Under the pieces are notes generated by a model. It was not told where the DNA came from. It saw only the letters and a program-made list of their open reading frames with translations, and made no database searches. DNA of 64,000 nt from Aridibacter famidurans (GTDB lineage: Bacteria; Acidobacteriota; Blastocatellia; Pyrinomonadales; Pyrinomonadaceae). A program made the translations under genes and the position numbers. The stretch is from assembly GCA_024103495.1 (NCBI GenBank), contig JAGFIQ010000105.1, positions 1 through 64,000 of the forward strand. The letters are read 5' to 3'. Position 1 is the stretch's first letter. Every line of letters begins with the position of its first letter. This document shows, piece after piece, positions 35,308-44,251 of the stretch.

Positions 35308-36909
35308 TCAGCTGCCGTATCGGCGCTTATCCTTCGGATTGATCCCGTAGGTGTAAACTGCGCCGGCACCGGCTCCTACGCCGGCCCCTATGATCGCGCC
35401 ACGCTTACCTCCGAGGATCGTACCGATCGCCGCCCCGGCTCCGGTGGCAAGCCCTATGTTGATCAGGTTCCTGTGACGCCTGTAGAACGATCTTCCGTCC
35501 CTTCTGTCGTCGTAGAAGTACCCGCGGCTGTAGTTCGCGCCGGAGTAATAGACCGGTTCGCCGTAATACGCATCGTCGTAATCCGCGTATCCTAGATCCG
35601 GGTAGCATACGTCGGCATAAGGATCTATCGCGTAACGGTCGCCTTCGTACCAAGGGTCATAACTGTAGCTTGCATTTGAATACGCCGGTGCGTATCCGTA
35701 GTCCGCGTACACAGGATCATAGGATCCGTAGTCAGCATAAGCAGGCGCGTAATTTACCTCCTCGTACCGCGTGTAAGAGACCGGTGCTCCGGCGATGTTG
35801 ACGCTGAACGTGTCCGATCTTCTGTATGCCGGTGCGCCGTATCCGTGGTTCGCGTAGGCCGGCTCATATGCCGGATAAGCGTACGGATCCGCGTAAGCGT
35901 AACCGCGGTAAGGCGTGTAGGGGATCGCCAGATAAGGATTGCTGTCAAAGCTGCCGATGCTGAAAACAAAGTCCCCGTTCCGGCTGCCTATCTGAAGCAT
36001 GAACCCACGGTTTCGACCGTAATACGGATCGTTATATCCGTCGTAATAGCCGCCGTAGTAAGGCCTCTCTACTAACACCGGCCGTCTGTACCGCCTTTCG
36101 AGCACGTAATCCCTGTATGCGATCGCGCGCTGTCTCGCTCTCCAGGCTCTGTTCGAACGCCTGTAATCTCGTGCTATCTGGCGATCGATCCAGAGATCCC
36201 TCAGGCGAAGGTCTCGCGCTCGTTGCTTTCGGTATTTCCGATAGTCGTTCCGCTGGCGACGCACCCAGACATTCCGCAGATCCCGGCCGCGATTCCGACG
36301 GTAGGTTCTGTAACGGTCGTCATCGTCGCGGTCTCTCCAGACCCTTCTGAATCTGTCGTTTCGTTCGCGGATCCTGCGCAGGTCACGGTTTCTTTCGATC
36401 TGTGCGCGGCGAATGCGGTCGTTCCTCGTATTCTGACGTCGCGCGCGCTCGATCCAGTTTCTCTGATCGCGCGATCGCCGGGCCCTTTCCCGTTGCTGAC
36501 GGGCGCGGTCGGCTCTGGCTCTCTGCTGACGAGCGCGTTCGATCCAGTTCCTTTGATCGCGTGAGCGGCGCGCTCTGTCCCTCCGATCGCGCTGATCGCG
36601 CGCACGCCGGATCTGATCTCTTCGGTTTCGGGAGCGAATGTCCCTTTTTCTCTGTACGTTGATTCGCTGGGGCTGCCGTGCATTCCTTCGATCCCTGTTG
36701 CGGTCGATCCTTCCACGGTTTCGGTCGTCGTTCCCGCGACGAGCCTTCTGGCGGTTCGAGCGCCCCCGATTCCTCTGCCTCTGAGCCGCGCTCGCCGCGC
36801 TCTCAGAAGCGGCAACATAAGCATTCGCGGAACCGGCCGCGGAGGCGGCCATTGGTAAGCCAACTGAGATCAGAAGGGCGGCCAATGAGTATGCCAATAA
36901 CTTCTTCAT
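35308..36909 (-). CDS. Secreted glycine-zipper protein C (533 residues), Arg-rich and Tyr-rich
   Basis: A signal peptide (LLAYSLAALLISVGLPMAAS) precedes about 230 residues of dense Arg/Asn/Asp/Gln repeats. These include a duplicated RRSRDQRNWIERARQQ-type motif. About 170 residues of Tyr/Ala/Pro/Asp sequence follow (YADYGSYDPVYADYGYAPAY). The shared C-terminal module ends it (RRHRNLINIGLATGAGAAIG, GGKRGAIIGAGVGAGAGAVY, TYGINPKDKRR). The Arg block is extremely basic and probably disordered, so binding of polyanions in the envelope is plausible. It is the largest of the three paralogues and is not recognised as any named family. Confidence 0.75.
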   Translation of the reverse strand: MKKLLAYSLAALLISVGLPMAASAAGSANAYVAASESAASAAQRQRNRGRSNRQKARRGNDDRNRGRIDRNRDRRNARQPQRINVQRKRDIRSRNRRDQIRRARDQRDRRDRARRSRDQRNWIERARQQRARADRARQQRERARRSRDQRNWIERARRQNTRNDRIRRAQIERNRDLRRIRERNDRFRRVWRDRDDDDRYRTYRRNRGRDLRNVWVRRQRNDYRKYRKQRARDLRLRDLWIDRQIARDYRRSNRAWRARQRAIAYRDYVLERRYRRPVLVERPYYGGYYDGYNDPYYGRNRGFMLQIGSRNGDFVFSIGSFDSNPYLAIPYTPYRGYAYADPYAYPAYEPAYANHGYGAPAYRRSDTFSVNIAGAPVSYTRYEEVNYAPAYADYGSYDPVYADYGYAPAYSNASYSYDPWYEGDRYAIDPYADVCYPDLGYADYDDAYYGEPVYYSGANYSRGYFYDDRRDGRSFYRRHRNLINIGLATGAGAAIGTILGGKRGAIIGAGVGAGAGAVYTYGINPKDKRRYGS

Positions 36910-37112
36910 AATATCTACCTTCCTCTTGAAACGATTTGTTTCCGAACGGAGAGAGCACTATGTTAAGTATTGGAGAGAGAAACACAGGTGGGGAGTTAAG
37001 GAGAGTACCCTTACTTTATAAGATGGAAAGCATCTTCGCAAATATAATCGAGTCCGGGTCCCAGGCAACGCAGGCCATAAATCAAACGGCCGCAAGTATT
37101 TAGAACCAAGTA
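36910..37112. other. Intergenic region before the VWA gene
   Basis: This divergent gap separates gene C (minus) and the VWA gene (plus). Minus-strand AAGAGGAAGG near 36917-36926 is a plausible RBS for gene C. No clear -35/-10 pair stands out. Confidence 0.35.
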
Positions 37113-38429
37113 ATGAAATTCATAAGGTATTCCAAATTCAAGGGTTTCGACGTTTTCGGCGTAGATCTCGGGAACCTGATGCAGTCCTTGTCGGACTCGA
37201 TCCTTGATTCCGGCTTCCACGAGGACTACTGGTACACACGCGAACGGCGGCAGATCGACGACTCTCTCGACGCTCTTCGCGAGGCGATACTCCGGGCGCT
37301 GCTTGAGCAGGGGATCATCGATCCGATCGACGTCGAAAAGATGCTCGCGGAGAACGAGGGCAGGTTCAAGGGCTCACTGCTAGAAGAACTGATCAACCAG
37401 CTAATAGAAAGGATGGTCGAAGAAGGCCTGCTTGATCTGACGGCCGAAGAGCGCCCGCAGAACGCTCCGGGCGAGGCGGGGCCCGGGACCGGCGAGGCGC
37501 TTCCGAGGGACATCCGGTTCAAGCTGACCGAGAAGGGACTCGATTTCCTGGGATACAAAACGCTCCGGGACCTTCTCGGCTCGATGGGCCGCGCGAGTTC
37601 CGGCAGGCACGTGACCAACGATCTGGACACGGGGGTCGAGGCCGCGCTCGGAGCGAGGCTGTACGAGTTCGGCGACACCATAAACCTCGACGTGAACCGG
37701 ACGCTTCTGTCCGCGATCCGGCGGGAAGGGCTAGGCGTGCCGCTGAATCTTGAGTACGGCGACCTGTATGTAAGCCAGCAGGACTACCAGTCGTCTTGCG
37801 CGACGGTCGTTATGCTCGATTGCTCGCATTCGATGATCCTTTACGGAGAGGACAGGTTCACGCCTGCGAAGAAGGTCACCCTCGCGCTCGCGCACCTGAT
37901 CAGGACGCAGTACCCCGGCGACACGCTCGACATCGTGCTTTTCCACGACGACGCCGAGATCCTTCCTTTGGCGAAGCTCGCGACCACGCAGGTCGGGCCG
38001 TACCACACGAACACCGCCGAGGGTCTCAAGCTGGCGCGGCGTATCCTCGCGGGAAAGTCTAAGGAGATGAAGCAGATAGTGATGGTGACGGACGGAAAGC
38101 CGACCGCGGTGTTCGTGGAGCCAGAAAGTCCTTCTTACCTTACTTTCCAAAGGTTCCGGGGCGCCGACGGCGGAGGCCGCATGCTGTACAGGAACTCGAT
38201 GGGGAACGATCCGTTCGTGATGGCAGAAACGTTCAAGGAAGTTCAGGCGTGCCGAAAGTCCGGGATCATGATCAACACGTTCATGCTCGCGAGCGATCAT
38301 TACCTCGTCGAATTTGTGAAGAAGATGACATCGATGACGCGCGGCAAGGCTTACTTCGCCAATCCGCGGAACCTTTCTCAGTTTGTGCTGATGGACTTTA
38401 TGAAGCGAAGGACACGCCGCGTCCGTTAA
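37113..38429 (+). CDS. VWA domain protein, predicted partner of the MoxR-like ATPase
   Basis: This 438-residue protein has a helical N-terminal half ([40 protein letters not shown]). The C-terminal half is a von Willebrand A domain. The MIDAS motif is DCSHSM (DxSxS), with a threonine in [11 protein letters not shown] and an aspartate in [10 protein letters not shown]. It resembles the D-subunit side of chelatase-like AAA-VWA pairs. It is probably the partner of the ATPase at 32002, though repeats and three genes lie between them. It is likely cytoplasmic, as no signal or membrane helix is seen. Confidence 0.83.
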   Translation: MKFIRYSKFKGFDVFGVDLGNLMQSLSDSILDSGFHEDYWYTRERRQIDDSLDALREAILRALLEQGIIDPIDVEKMLAENEGRFKGSLLEELINQLIERMVEEGLLDLTAEERPQNAPGEAGPGTGEALPRDIRFKLTEKGLDFLGYKTLRDLLGSMGRASSGRHVTNDLDTGVEAALGARLYEFGDTINLDVNRTLLSAIRREGLGVPLNLEYGDLYVSQQDYQSSCATVVMLDCSHSMILYGEDRFTPAKKVTLALAHLIRTQYPGDTLDIVLFHDDAEILPLAKLATTQVGPYHTNTAEGLKLARRILAGKSKEMKQIVMVTDGKPTAVFVEPESPSYLTFQRFRGADGGGRMLYRNSMGNDPFVMAETFKEVQACRKSGIMINTFMLASDHYLVEFVKKMTSMTRGKAYFANPRNLSQFVLMDFMKRRTRRVR

Positions 38430-38607
38430 ATACCGCTCCTGTCCGTCGATTAAGTTGAAGGCTTAATAAATTGAGAAGAAACGTATAAGCCGGGTTAATC
38501 AGAACTGTGTTATACTAAGCCCAAATAGATCACTCGCTGTCCGAAGCTCAATTGAAGCAGTAAAAGAACTTACGGGCCCCAACAGTAACACGGAGGAGAG
38601 AACCGAG

Positions 38608-39102
38608 ATGTTAAGGACCTTAACCATCTGCGCTTTTATACTCGGATTGACCGTGGTTGCGTTCGCCCAGGACGAGCCTGAACCTAAAGGCAAGGTCAAA
38701 GCGGAAACGCAGTTTTCGGTGAAGAGCACGAAGGCGATCGACGCCGAAACTTCACAGGTCGGCGAGGACGTGAATTTTATCCTGACGGCCGCGGTCGAGG
38801 CTGACGGGATGAAGCTTGATGAAGGAGCCGAGTTTCTTGCCCGCATCGTCAATATCGAGAGATTGTCCGACGACAATAATTCCTCGAAGATCAGCATCCT
38901 TTTCGATTTCATACAGAGCGGAGACGAGTTCATGCCGTGCAAGGCAGTGATCGTTTCGATCGAGAACGGCCCGCCCGATGTGAAGGTCGAGACTTCCGAG
39001 ACCTTCGAAGGCGGCACGATGCTGATGATGGCAGGCAAGAACCTGAAGATCCCTGAAGGCTCGATCTTCAAGATCAAGCTGATCCAGAACGTCGAACAAT
39101 AG
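38608..39102 (+). CDS. Exported hypothetical protein, 164 residues
   Basis: The signal peptide (LTICAFILGLTVVAFAQDEP) is followed by a beta-rich domain (AETSQVGEDVNFILTAAVEA; GAEFLARIVNIERLSDDNNS; GSIFKIKLIQNVEQ). The layout of paired strands and the GEDVNFIL/EGSIFKIKL ends recall a small beta-barrel. No named family is recognised. GGAGGAG lies 11 bases before the ATG. A strong terminator lies at 39211. Confidence 0.65.
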   Translation: MLRTLTICAFILGLTVVAFAQDEPEPKGKVKAETQFSVKSTKAIDAETSQVGEDVNFILTAAVEADGMKLDEGAEFLARIVNIERLSDDNNSSKISILFDFIQSGDEFMPCKAVIVSIENGPPDVKVETSETFEGGTMLMMAGKNLKIPEGSIFKIKLIQNVEQ

Positions 39103-39210
39103 GCCGCGGGCACAGCAGATCGCTTCGGCCCTTGCCGAGCTTCCGTGCCCGCGATCCGTTGTGAACGCGATCTGAAAATCGAAGTCTGGACTCCATTCGC
39201 AGTAAGGCTT

Positions 39211-39247
39211 AAACGCCGGGGAATGCTATCATTTCTCCCCGGCGTTT
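39211..39247 (+). terminator. Rho-independent terminator
   Basis: The 12-bp arms AAACGCCGGGGA and TCCCCGGCGTTT pair perfectly around 13 bases, followed by CTCGTTTCC. It ends the 38608 transcript. A second, weaker stem (GCGGGCAC...GTGCCCGC) lies just before it. Confidence 0.8.
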
Positions 39248-39271
39248 CTCGTTTCCCCAGGCTTTCCGAAT

Positions 39272-40468
39272 ATGCTTCACAAGAACCTGCTCCTTTCCGA
39301 ATTGTCCGACAAACGCGATTCGTTCCGGGCCTATTCCCGGTCACAGGCCCGCGACGCGGAGATCTACGCCGAAGAGCTTCGCCGGACGGCCTCTCTCACA
39401 GCGGAAGAAGTGATCGGGATGCTCGGATCGGACGAAGGGACAGGTGCCCTTCCGTCCGGTGAGCTGAATGGAAGCGGTTCTGTCGAGCGCGTATTCGGAC
39501 CCGTTTGGCGAAATCACGAAGACGCGAGGGAATGGGCTTCAAAGGTGCTTTCCCGGCGCACGACTTTCGCCGCGGACGGCAGCCAGATCTATGTAGAAAA
39601 GGAAACATCGCTTCCCGTAGGAGCGGTCCAGATCGGCTGGTTTGAGAATCCGCACGACCCCGAGGTCGCGTTCGTGAAAGACGCGCGGCTGGAGCTCCTG
39701 ACCCCGGCCGATCTCATCTCCGGCGACGAAACGGGGGCCGACCCTGAAAGCCGGATTGGCGAGCGGCGCTTTCATCTCGAAGTAAGAAGGATCGCCGAAT
39801 TCCTCGAAAGCCGAAGAGGGTGGGAATCGCGCGGCGAACGAATGCCTCTGGCGTTCTTCGACGGCACGCTGCTGGTTTCGTTCTCGCTCCCGCAAACACG
39901 ACTTCAGAAAAGCTTTATCGATGCGATGGTCGGGCTGGTCCGTCTCTCGGAAGAAACCCGGGTCCCCGTCGTGGGATACGTGGACCGGAGCCTTTCAAGG
40001 GATCTCGTGAATCTTCTACGGTCGCTTGCGGGAATCGGCGAAGCGCCTTCGATCACGGATGCGGCGCTACTTGCTTCGATACCCGACGCCTTGCCCGGAT
40101 GGGGCGACCGGACTATCTTCTTCCATTCGAACAGGAGCGGCATGGGAGCCTTCCGGGACGAGAGTTCCGGACTTTCGTAGGTCGGGTTCTGTTACATTCG
40201 GACGTCATCCTCCGGGCCGCCCGCAAGGCTCGATGTCCCTCGGTGGGTGTCCGAAGCGGGACTTCTCGACAAGCTGGCGGACATAGTGCGTGCTGAGTGC
40301 GTCATAGGCATCGGCTACCCATATCCGATCGAAACAGCAGACCAGACGGCGCTGATATCCTCACGCGACAGGCACATTTTTCTAAAGGCTTTACAAGAGT
40401 TCGCCGTTCGTGAAGAATTGAATTTCGCTGTCACAAGGAAGGACGCAAGCAAGTCGCGCCGGCGTTGA
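39272..40468 (+). pseudogene. nurA: NurA nuclease gene interrupted by one in-frame TAG
   Basis: NurA is a 5'-3' nuclease that pairs with the HerA translocase. The first 302 residues contain the catalytic FAADGSQIYVE start of the nuclease domain and VPVVGYVDRSLSRDLVNLLR. A TAG at 40178-40180 ends the frame. The same frame, with no shift, then continues for 95 codons with clear family sequence: VGFCYIRTSSSGPPARLDVP, WVSEAGLLDKLADIVRAECV, GIGYPYPIETADQ and LKALQEFAVREELNFAV. One substitution explains it: a recent nonsense mutation or a base-call error. Several neighbouring genes end in TAG, so general recoding is unlikely. Confidence 0.8.
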
Positions 40469-40968
40469 AAGGCCTCACGGAGTCACATTTGAAAGCAAGA
40501 CCGTATGAGAACAAAACGCGGGAAACAGGCCGGAAGTGCCCGGCCTGCGGAGCGGACGCGGTTCGCGCGGCGGCGGCTTTTTGCCTGATCTGCGGCAAGG
40601 ACCTCGGCGAGGATTACCAGCCGCTCGATACGCTTCGGTCTTCTTACAGGCTTCAGGGAAGGGCCTTTCTTATCGAGAACAACAAGTCCGAAGAACCACG
40701 CGATCTGTTCGCCGTTAACCGGAACACGGTGTCGGAAATGGCGTGGGCGTGTTTCGTTTACTCGCTCGTCCCTTATCTGGGGATCCTTTTCGTTCCGTTT
40801 ACGATCCTGATCGGGACCGCCGGCGTAGGGGTCTTTCTCAGGCGGCCTGCGCTCGGCGGAGGCAAACTCGCCGGCGTGAGCATTGGCCTGAGCTTCGTGG
40901 TTTTCGGAGCCCAGATCTTTCTTTGGTGGCTCCTCTACATCATTCCGGAACTCGCGGGCCGGGTCTGA
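40465..40968 (+). CDS. Zinc-ribbon membrane protein, 167 residues
   Basis: The frame opens with a TTG overlapping the nurA stop by 4 bases. An ATG-free start like this is uncertain; a second TTG lies at 40491. Two CxxC pairs form a zinc ribbon (KCPACGADAV; AFCLICGKDL). Two membrane segments follow (AWACFVYSLVPYLGILFVPF; GLSFVVFGAQIFLWWLLYII), separated by a Gly-rich loop. It resembles DUF4190-like membrane proteins. Its coupling to nurA is notable but no function is known. Confidence 0.65.
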   Translation: MKGLTESHLKARPYENKTRETGRKCPACGADAVRAAAAFCLICGKDLGEDYQPLDTLRSSYRLQGRAFLIENNKSEEPRDLFAVNRNTVSEMAWACFVYSLVPYLGILFVPFTILIGTAGVGVFLRRPALGGGKLAGVSIGLSFVVFGAQIFLWWLLYIIPELAGRV

Positions 40969-40988
40969 TCCCGCGGTCGAAGTAACAT

Positions 40989-41582
40989 ATGCTTATCGCG
41001 AAGATCGTCAGCTCGAACTCGCACGTCGATTATGTCGCGAGGATCGTCGACGAGTTCGACGCCGCCGAAAGCCCTTCCGCAGGCGATTACGGTTTCGGGG
41101 ATTTCGTTTCGATCCCGTCCGATGGCGGACGGGAGATCGTCGGGGTGATCTACAACTCGCTTCTGGTCAATCCCGAGTACGCCGCGTACGGCCCAAGACT
41201 CTCTCCGAAACCCGAGCTCGATTCGTTTTCGCCGGATTACCTCAACGAACAGGGAATCTTGATCGCGATCCTCCTTTTGGGCTGGATAGACGACGAGGGA
41301 AGCACTGTTCAGAAGGTGCCTTCGCAGGTGATCCGGCCCGGCGAGCCCGTGTTCAGGCTCCGCCGCGAGCGTTTCAGGGAGTTTCACAGGAACGGCGACG
41401 GTCGGCTTTCCGTGGGATATTATTCGCTGCTTTCGTCGCACGCGGGCGCTTTCGCGATGCCGCTGGTCGAATCCGTCATCGAGAAGCTCCACGCGGACGC
41501 GACCGATGAAGAGAGACGGCAGCTTGGCGTTCTGCGGCAGAACCTGTCGTGGCAACGGACTCTCGGGAGCGCTCGTCAATGA
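40989..41582 (+). CDS. HAS-barrel-type protein, HerA-NurA associated
   Basis: This 197-residue protein starts MLIAKIVSSNSHVDYVARIV. The GDYGFGDFVSIPSDGGREIV segment is typical of the HAS barrel that precedes HerA-FtsK ATPase domains. The rest is helical (DATDEERRQLGVLRQNLSWQ). It lacks the ATPase domain, so the HerA part must be coded elsewhere. Together with nurA it points to a DNA end-processing module whose ATPase is missing from the window. The assignment rests on motif resemblance, not an alignment. Confidence 0.6.
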   Translation: MLIAKIVSSNSHVDYVARIVDEFDAAESPSAGDYGFGDFVSIPSDGGREIVGVIYNSLLVNPEYAAYGPRLSPKPELDSFSPDYLNEQGILIAILLLGWIDDEGSTVQKVPSQVIRPGEPVFRLRRERFREFHRNGDGRLSVGYYSLLSSHAGAFAMPLVESVIEKLHADATDEERRQLGVLRQNLSWQRTLGSARQ

Positions 41583-41632
41583 CGCTGTAATCTCAAACCC
41601 CTTGGCCGAATGGCCCGGACATTCTAAGAAGT

Positions 41633-42184
41633 ATGAAAAGAAATCTGATCCTCGCAGCGATCGTCGTTTTGTTTTTGGCGTCGGCCTCTTATTCGCAGAT
41701 AAGGCCCGCCGAGCGGACCGAAGACACGCAAGCGGAATCGCCCATCCCTGAGAACCTTCCTGAAACGATCGAGACCGAGTACCAAGGCGGTATCTTCGGC
41801 TTCAGCGACAAGGAAAAGGGAATTCTGAAGTTCGATATGACCAACGAACGCCTGATCTTCGCTGACGAAGCGGGGAAGGAGAGGTTCTCGATCCCGTTCG
41901 AGGCGATCAAGGTCGTTTATCCGAGTCAGCAGAAAGTGCGATCGGGCACCGGCCGCGCCGTCGGTGCGATCCCGCTTCCCGGCGCCTCCATCGCGGGTAT
42001 GTTCATGAAGAAGAAAAAGAACTACCTTGTGATCCAATATGAGGACCAGGAGGTCGACGTGGAAGGCGCTGCGAATTTTCTGGTCGACACTGCGGACATC
42101 CTTACGGGCGCGATCCACGCGATCGGACAGAACGCGGAAATGAGCAGGCGTGGGGATTCGTATATTCGCAAGCAGACACCTTAG
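41633..42184 (+). CDS. Exported hypothetical protein, 183 residues
   Basis: A signal peptide (LILAAIVVLFLASASYSQ) and an acidic linker are followed by a beta-rich domain (GGIFGFSDKEKGILKFDMTN; RLIFADEAGKERFSIPFEAI; KKKKNYLVIQYEDQEVDVEG). The core resembles a PH-like barrel of the type in small membrane-associated proteins. I do not recognise a named family. A large 27-bp-unit repeat follows directly after the stop. Confidence 0.65.
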   Translation: MKRNLILAAIVVLFLASASYSQIRPAERTEDTQAESPIPENLPETIETEYQGGIFGFSDKEKGILKFDMTNERLIFADEAGKERFSIPFEAIKVVYPSQQKVRSGTGRAVGAIPLPGASIAGMFMKKKKNYLVIQYEDQEVDVEGAANFLVDTADILTGAIHAIGQNAEMSRRGDSYIRKQTP

Positions 42185-42196
42185 CGGCTCCTGTCC

Positions 42197-42508
42197 GATA
42201 AGCTTCAGCTTGTCGCGGGCCGCAAAGGCCCGAGCTGCTGACGGAGTTCCGCGCATTCGCGCGGCGCAAACTGAAGTTCACGGTACCTCGGCGCAAACTG
42301 AAGTTCGCGTTACCTCGGCAGCCCGAAGGGCTGCTTTAAACGGATGTACGATAAGCTTCAGCTTGTCGCGGGCCGCAAAGGCCCGAGCTGCTGACGGAGT
42401 TCCGCGCAGTCGCGCGGCGCAAACTGAAGTTCACGGTACCTCGGCGCAAACTGAAGTTCACGGTACCTCGGCGCAAACTGAAGTTCACGGTACCTCGGCA
42501 GCACAAAG
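42197..42508. repeat. Tandem 153-bp repeat with 27-bp subunits
   Basis: Two copies start at 42197 and 42350 (GATAAGCTTCAGCTTGTCGC). Each has the same hairpin GGGCCGCAAAGGCCC and ends in an array of a 27-bp unit beginning GGCGCAAACTGAAGTTC and containing GGTACC. Copy 1 has two such units (42263-42316) and copy 2 has three (42416-42496). The units differ by few bases, which suggests recent expansion. Heptamer-like TGGAACC units continue at about 42544-42571. No gene is supported in this gap. Confidence 0.88.
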
Positions 42509-42576
42509 CGCTGCGCTAGACGGGTCCGCTGCCACAACTCATCTTGGAACCAGGAACCTGGAACCTTGAACTCCAG

Positions 42577-43300
42577 TCACCCCTTACCCCAGATCGCCGA
42601 ATCGATGTTGAAGAAGAGCCGCCGCCGCGATCGAGGCTGTCTCGGCCCGCAGGATCCTTCCGCGCAATGTGACGCGATGAAATCCCGCTTCCGTAAGCGC
42701 GGCCAACTCCTATTCTTCCCAGCCGCCTTCCGGGCCGACGACTGAGATCACGGACTCCGGTTTCGGAACATCCGGAAACCCGGCTCCGCCTACTTCGGCA
42801 AAAACGATCTTAAGGTCGGCGGATCGCCCGGCGACTTCCGATAGTTCCAAAGGCGCTCCGATCTCCATCACCTTCGCCCTTCCGCATTGTTTCGAAGACT
42901 CGACCGCGATCCTTTTCCAGCGTTCGATCCTCTTTTCCGCGCCCCGCGCCTGGGCCTCGGTCCTCTTAGTAAGCAAAGGGATCAGTCCCGACACCCCCAG
43001 TTCGACCGATTTCTGTATCACAAGGTCGAATTTCTCGTTCTTCAGGATCGCAGCCGCGAGCGTCAGTTCGAGGGGCGACTCCAAAGCCGGCGGGTCTATC
43101 TGCCTGACGATCTTCAGCACCGCTTCCCGCTTTCCGATCGATCCGATCTCGCACAGGAACTCGTTGCCGTTCCCGTCGAACACGCCAACGGTATCGCCTT
43201 CGCGCAGACGGAGCACAGAGCGGGCGTGCGCCGCCTGTTCCCGGTCGAGAGTGACGAAGCCTGTTTCGGGATCGATTGCGGGTGAGTGGAATCGGCGCAT
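42577..43300 (-). pseudogene. rsmE: 16S rRNA m3U1498 methyltransferase (RsmE), broken by TAG and a frameshift
   Basis: RsmE methylates U1498 of 16S rRNA. The first 196 residues are normal (MRRFHSPAIDPETGFVTLDR; LILSP-like SPOUT core; SVVGPEGGWEE). A TAG at 42710-42712 follows EE; the same frame continues ELAALTEAGFHRVTLRGRIL and RAETASIAAAALL. The frame then runs into QHRFGDLG and a stop. A one-base shift near 42609-42618 restores FFNIDSAIWGKG and a TGA at 42577, the expected family end. That makes two lesions in the last 45 codons. The gene follows dapA by 13 bases. Confidence 0.82.
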
Positions 43301-43313
43301 TCTTCGAAAGCCG

Positions 43314-44210
43314 CTAGAGGCCGAGATCGGTGAGGATCTTCTTGAGCACCTTGCGGGACTTGGCGGTCACGGGCACGAGCGGAAGGCGAAGGTTTTCTTC
43401 GAGAAGTCCCATCTCCTTCATCACGAACTTGCACGGCGCCGGAGAGGCCTCGATGAAGTTCGCCTCCATAAGCTCTAGGATCTTGTAATGAATCCGCCTC
43501 GCTTTCGAATAACCGCCGTCGAGAGCGGCTTCGACCATCTGCGAGGTCTCTTTAGGGATCTCGTTCGAGCAGACCGAAACAAGCCCGTCGGCTCCCGCCG
43601 CGATCATCGGAAGCGTGGTCATATCGTCGCCGGAAAACAAGCGGAAGTCCTTCGGCTTCGTGCGGATGATCTCCATTATCTGCGAGAAATCTCCCGAAGC
43701 TTCCTTCGTCGCGACGATGTTCGGACACGCGTTCGCAAGCCTGACGGTGGTCTCTGCCGTGATGTTCGAGGAGGTCCTCCCGGGTACGTTGTAGAGCATC
43801 AGCGGGAAGCCCTTGACCGAATTGGCGATCTCCGAGAAGTGCGCGAACATTCCCTGCTGCGTCGGCTTGTTGTAGTACGGAGCGACCACGAGAGCCATGT
43901 CGGCGCCCGCTTGTCTGGCGGCACGTGTGAAATCTATGGTCGCGGCCGTGTTGTTGCTTCCCGTGCCGGCGATCACCTTAGCCTTGTGCTTCTTCGCGAC
44001 CTCGACCGTGAGCTTGATGACGTGCAGGCGCTCGTCCTCGCTCATCGTCACGCTCTCGCCTGTCGTACCGCAGGGCACAAGCAGCTTAACGCCGTTAGAG
44101 ATCTGTCTTTCGACGAGCTTACGGAAGCAGTCGTCGTCGATCGACCCGTCCTTCCGGAAAGGGGTCACAAGCGCGGTCGCGCATCCTTTTAGCCAGGGCA
44201 ATCTGATCAT
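43314..44210 (-). CDS. dapA: 4-hydroxy-tetrahydrodipicolinate synthase
   Basis: This 298-residue enzyme condenses pyruvate and aspartate semialdehyde for lysine and peptidoglycan synthesis. It has the Schiff-base lysine in NIVATKEASGD, the catalytic tyrosine in LMLYNVPGRT and the PCGTTGES motif (GTTGE). The start MIRLPWLKGCATALVTPFRK fits the family. rsmE follows after 13 bases on the same strand. Confidence 0.94.
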   Translation of the reverse strand: MIRLPWLKGCATALVTPFRKDGSIDDDCFRKLVERQISNGVKLLVPCGTTGESVTMSEDERLHVIKLTVEVAKKHKAKVIAGTGSNNTAATIDFTRAARQAGADMALVVAPYYNKPTQQGMFAHFSEIANSVKGFPLMLYNVPGRTSSNITAETTVRLANACPNIVATKEASGDFSQIMEIIRTKPKDFRLFSGDDMTTLPMIAAGADGLVSVCSNEIPKETSQMVEAALDGGYSKARRIHYKILELMEANFIEASPAPCKFVMKEMGLLEENLRLPLVPVTAKSRKVLKKILTDLGL

Positions 44211-44251
44211 CTACTCACCTTTGCTCAATGGGCCAAGAATAGGACTGAGAT

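Noticed and set aside
42197..42508. The 27-bp-unit array as a CRISPR or as coding sequence (plus frame 42150-42569)
   Set aside because: Units are contiguous with no unique spacers, and the frame only reads the repeat with no start signal.
40178..42712. TAG recoded as a sense codon in this organism
   Set aside because: Several intact genes in the window (for example fadN, the AAA ATPase and the zinc alcohol dehydrogenase at 17918) end in TAG at the expected place. The rsmE lesion also includes a frameshift.
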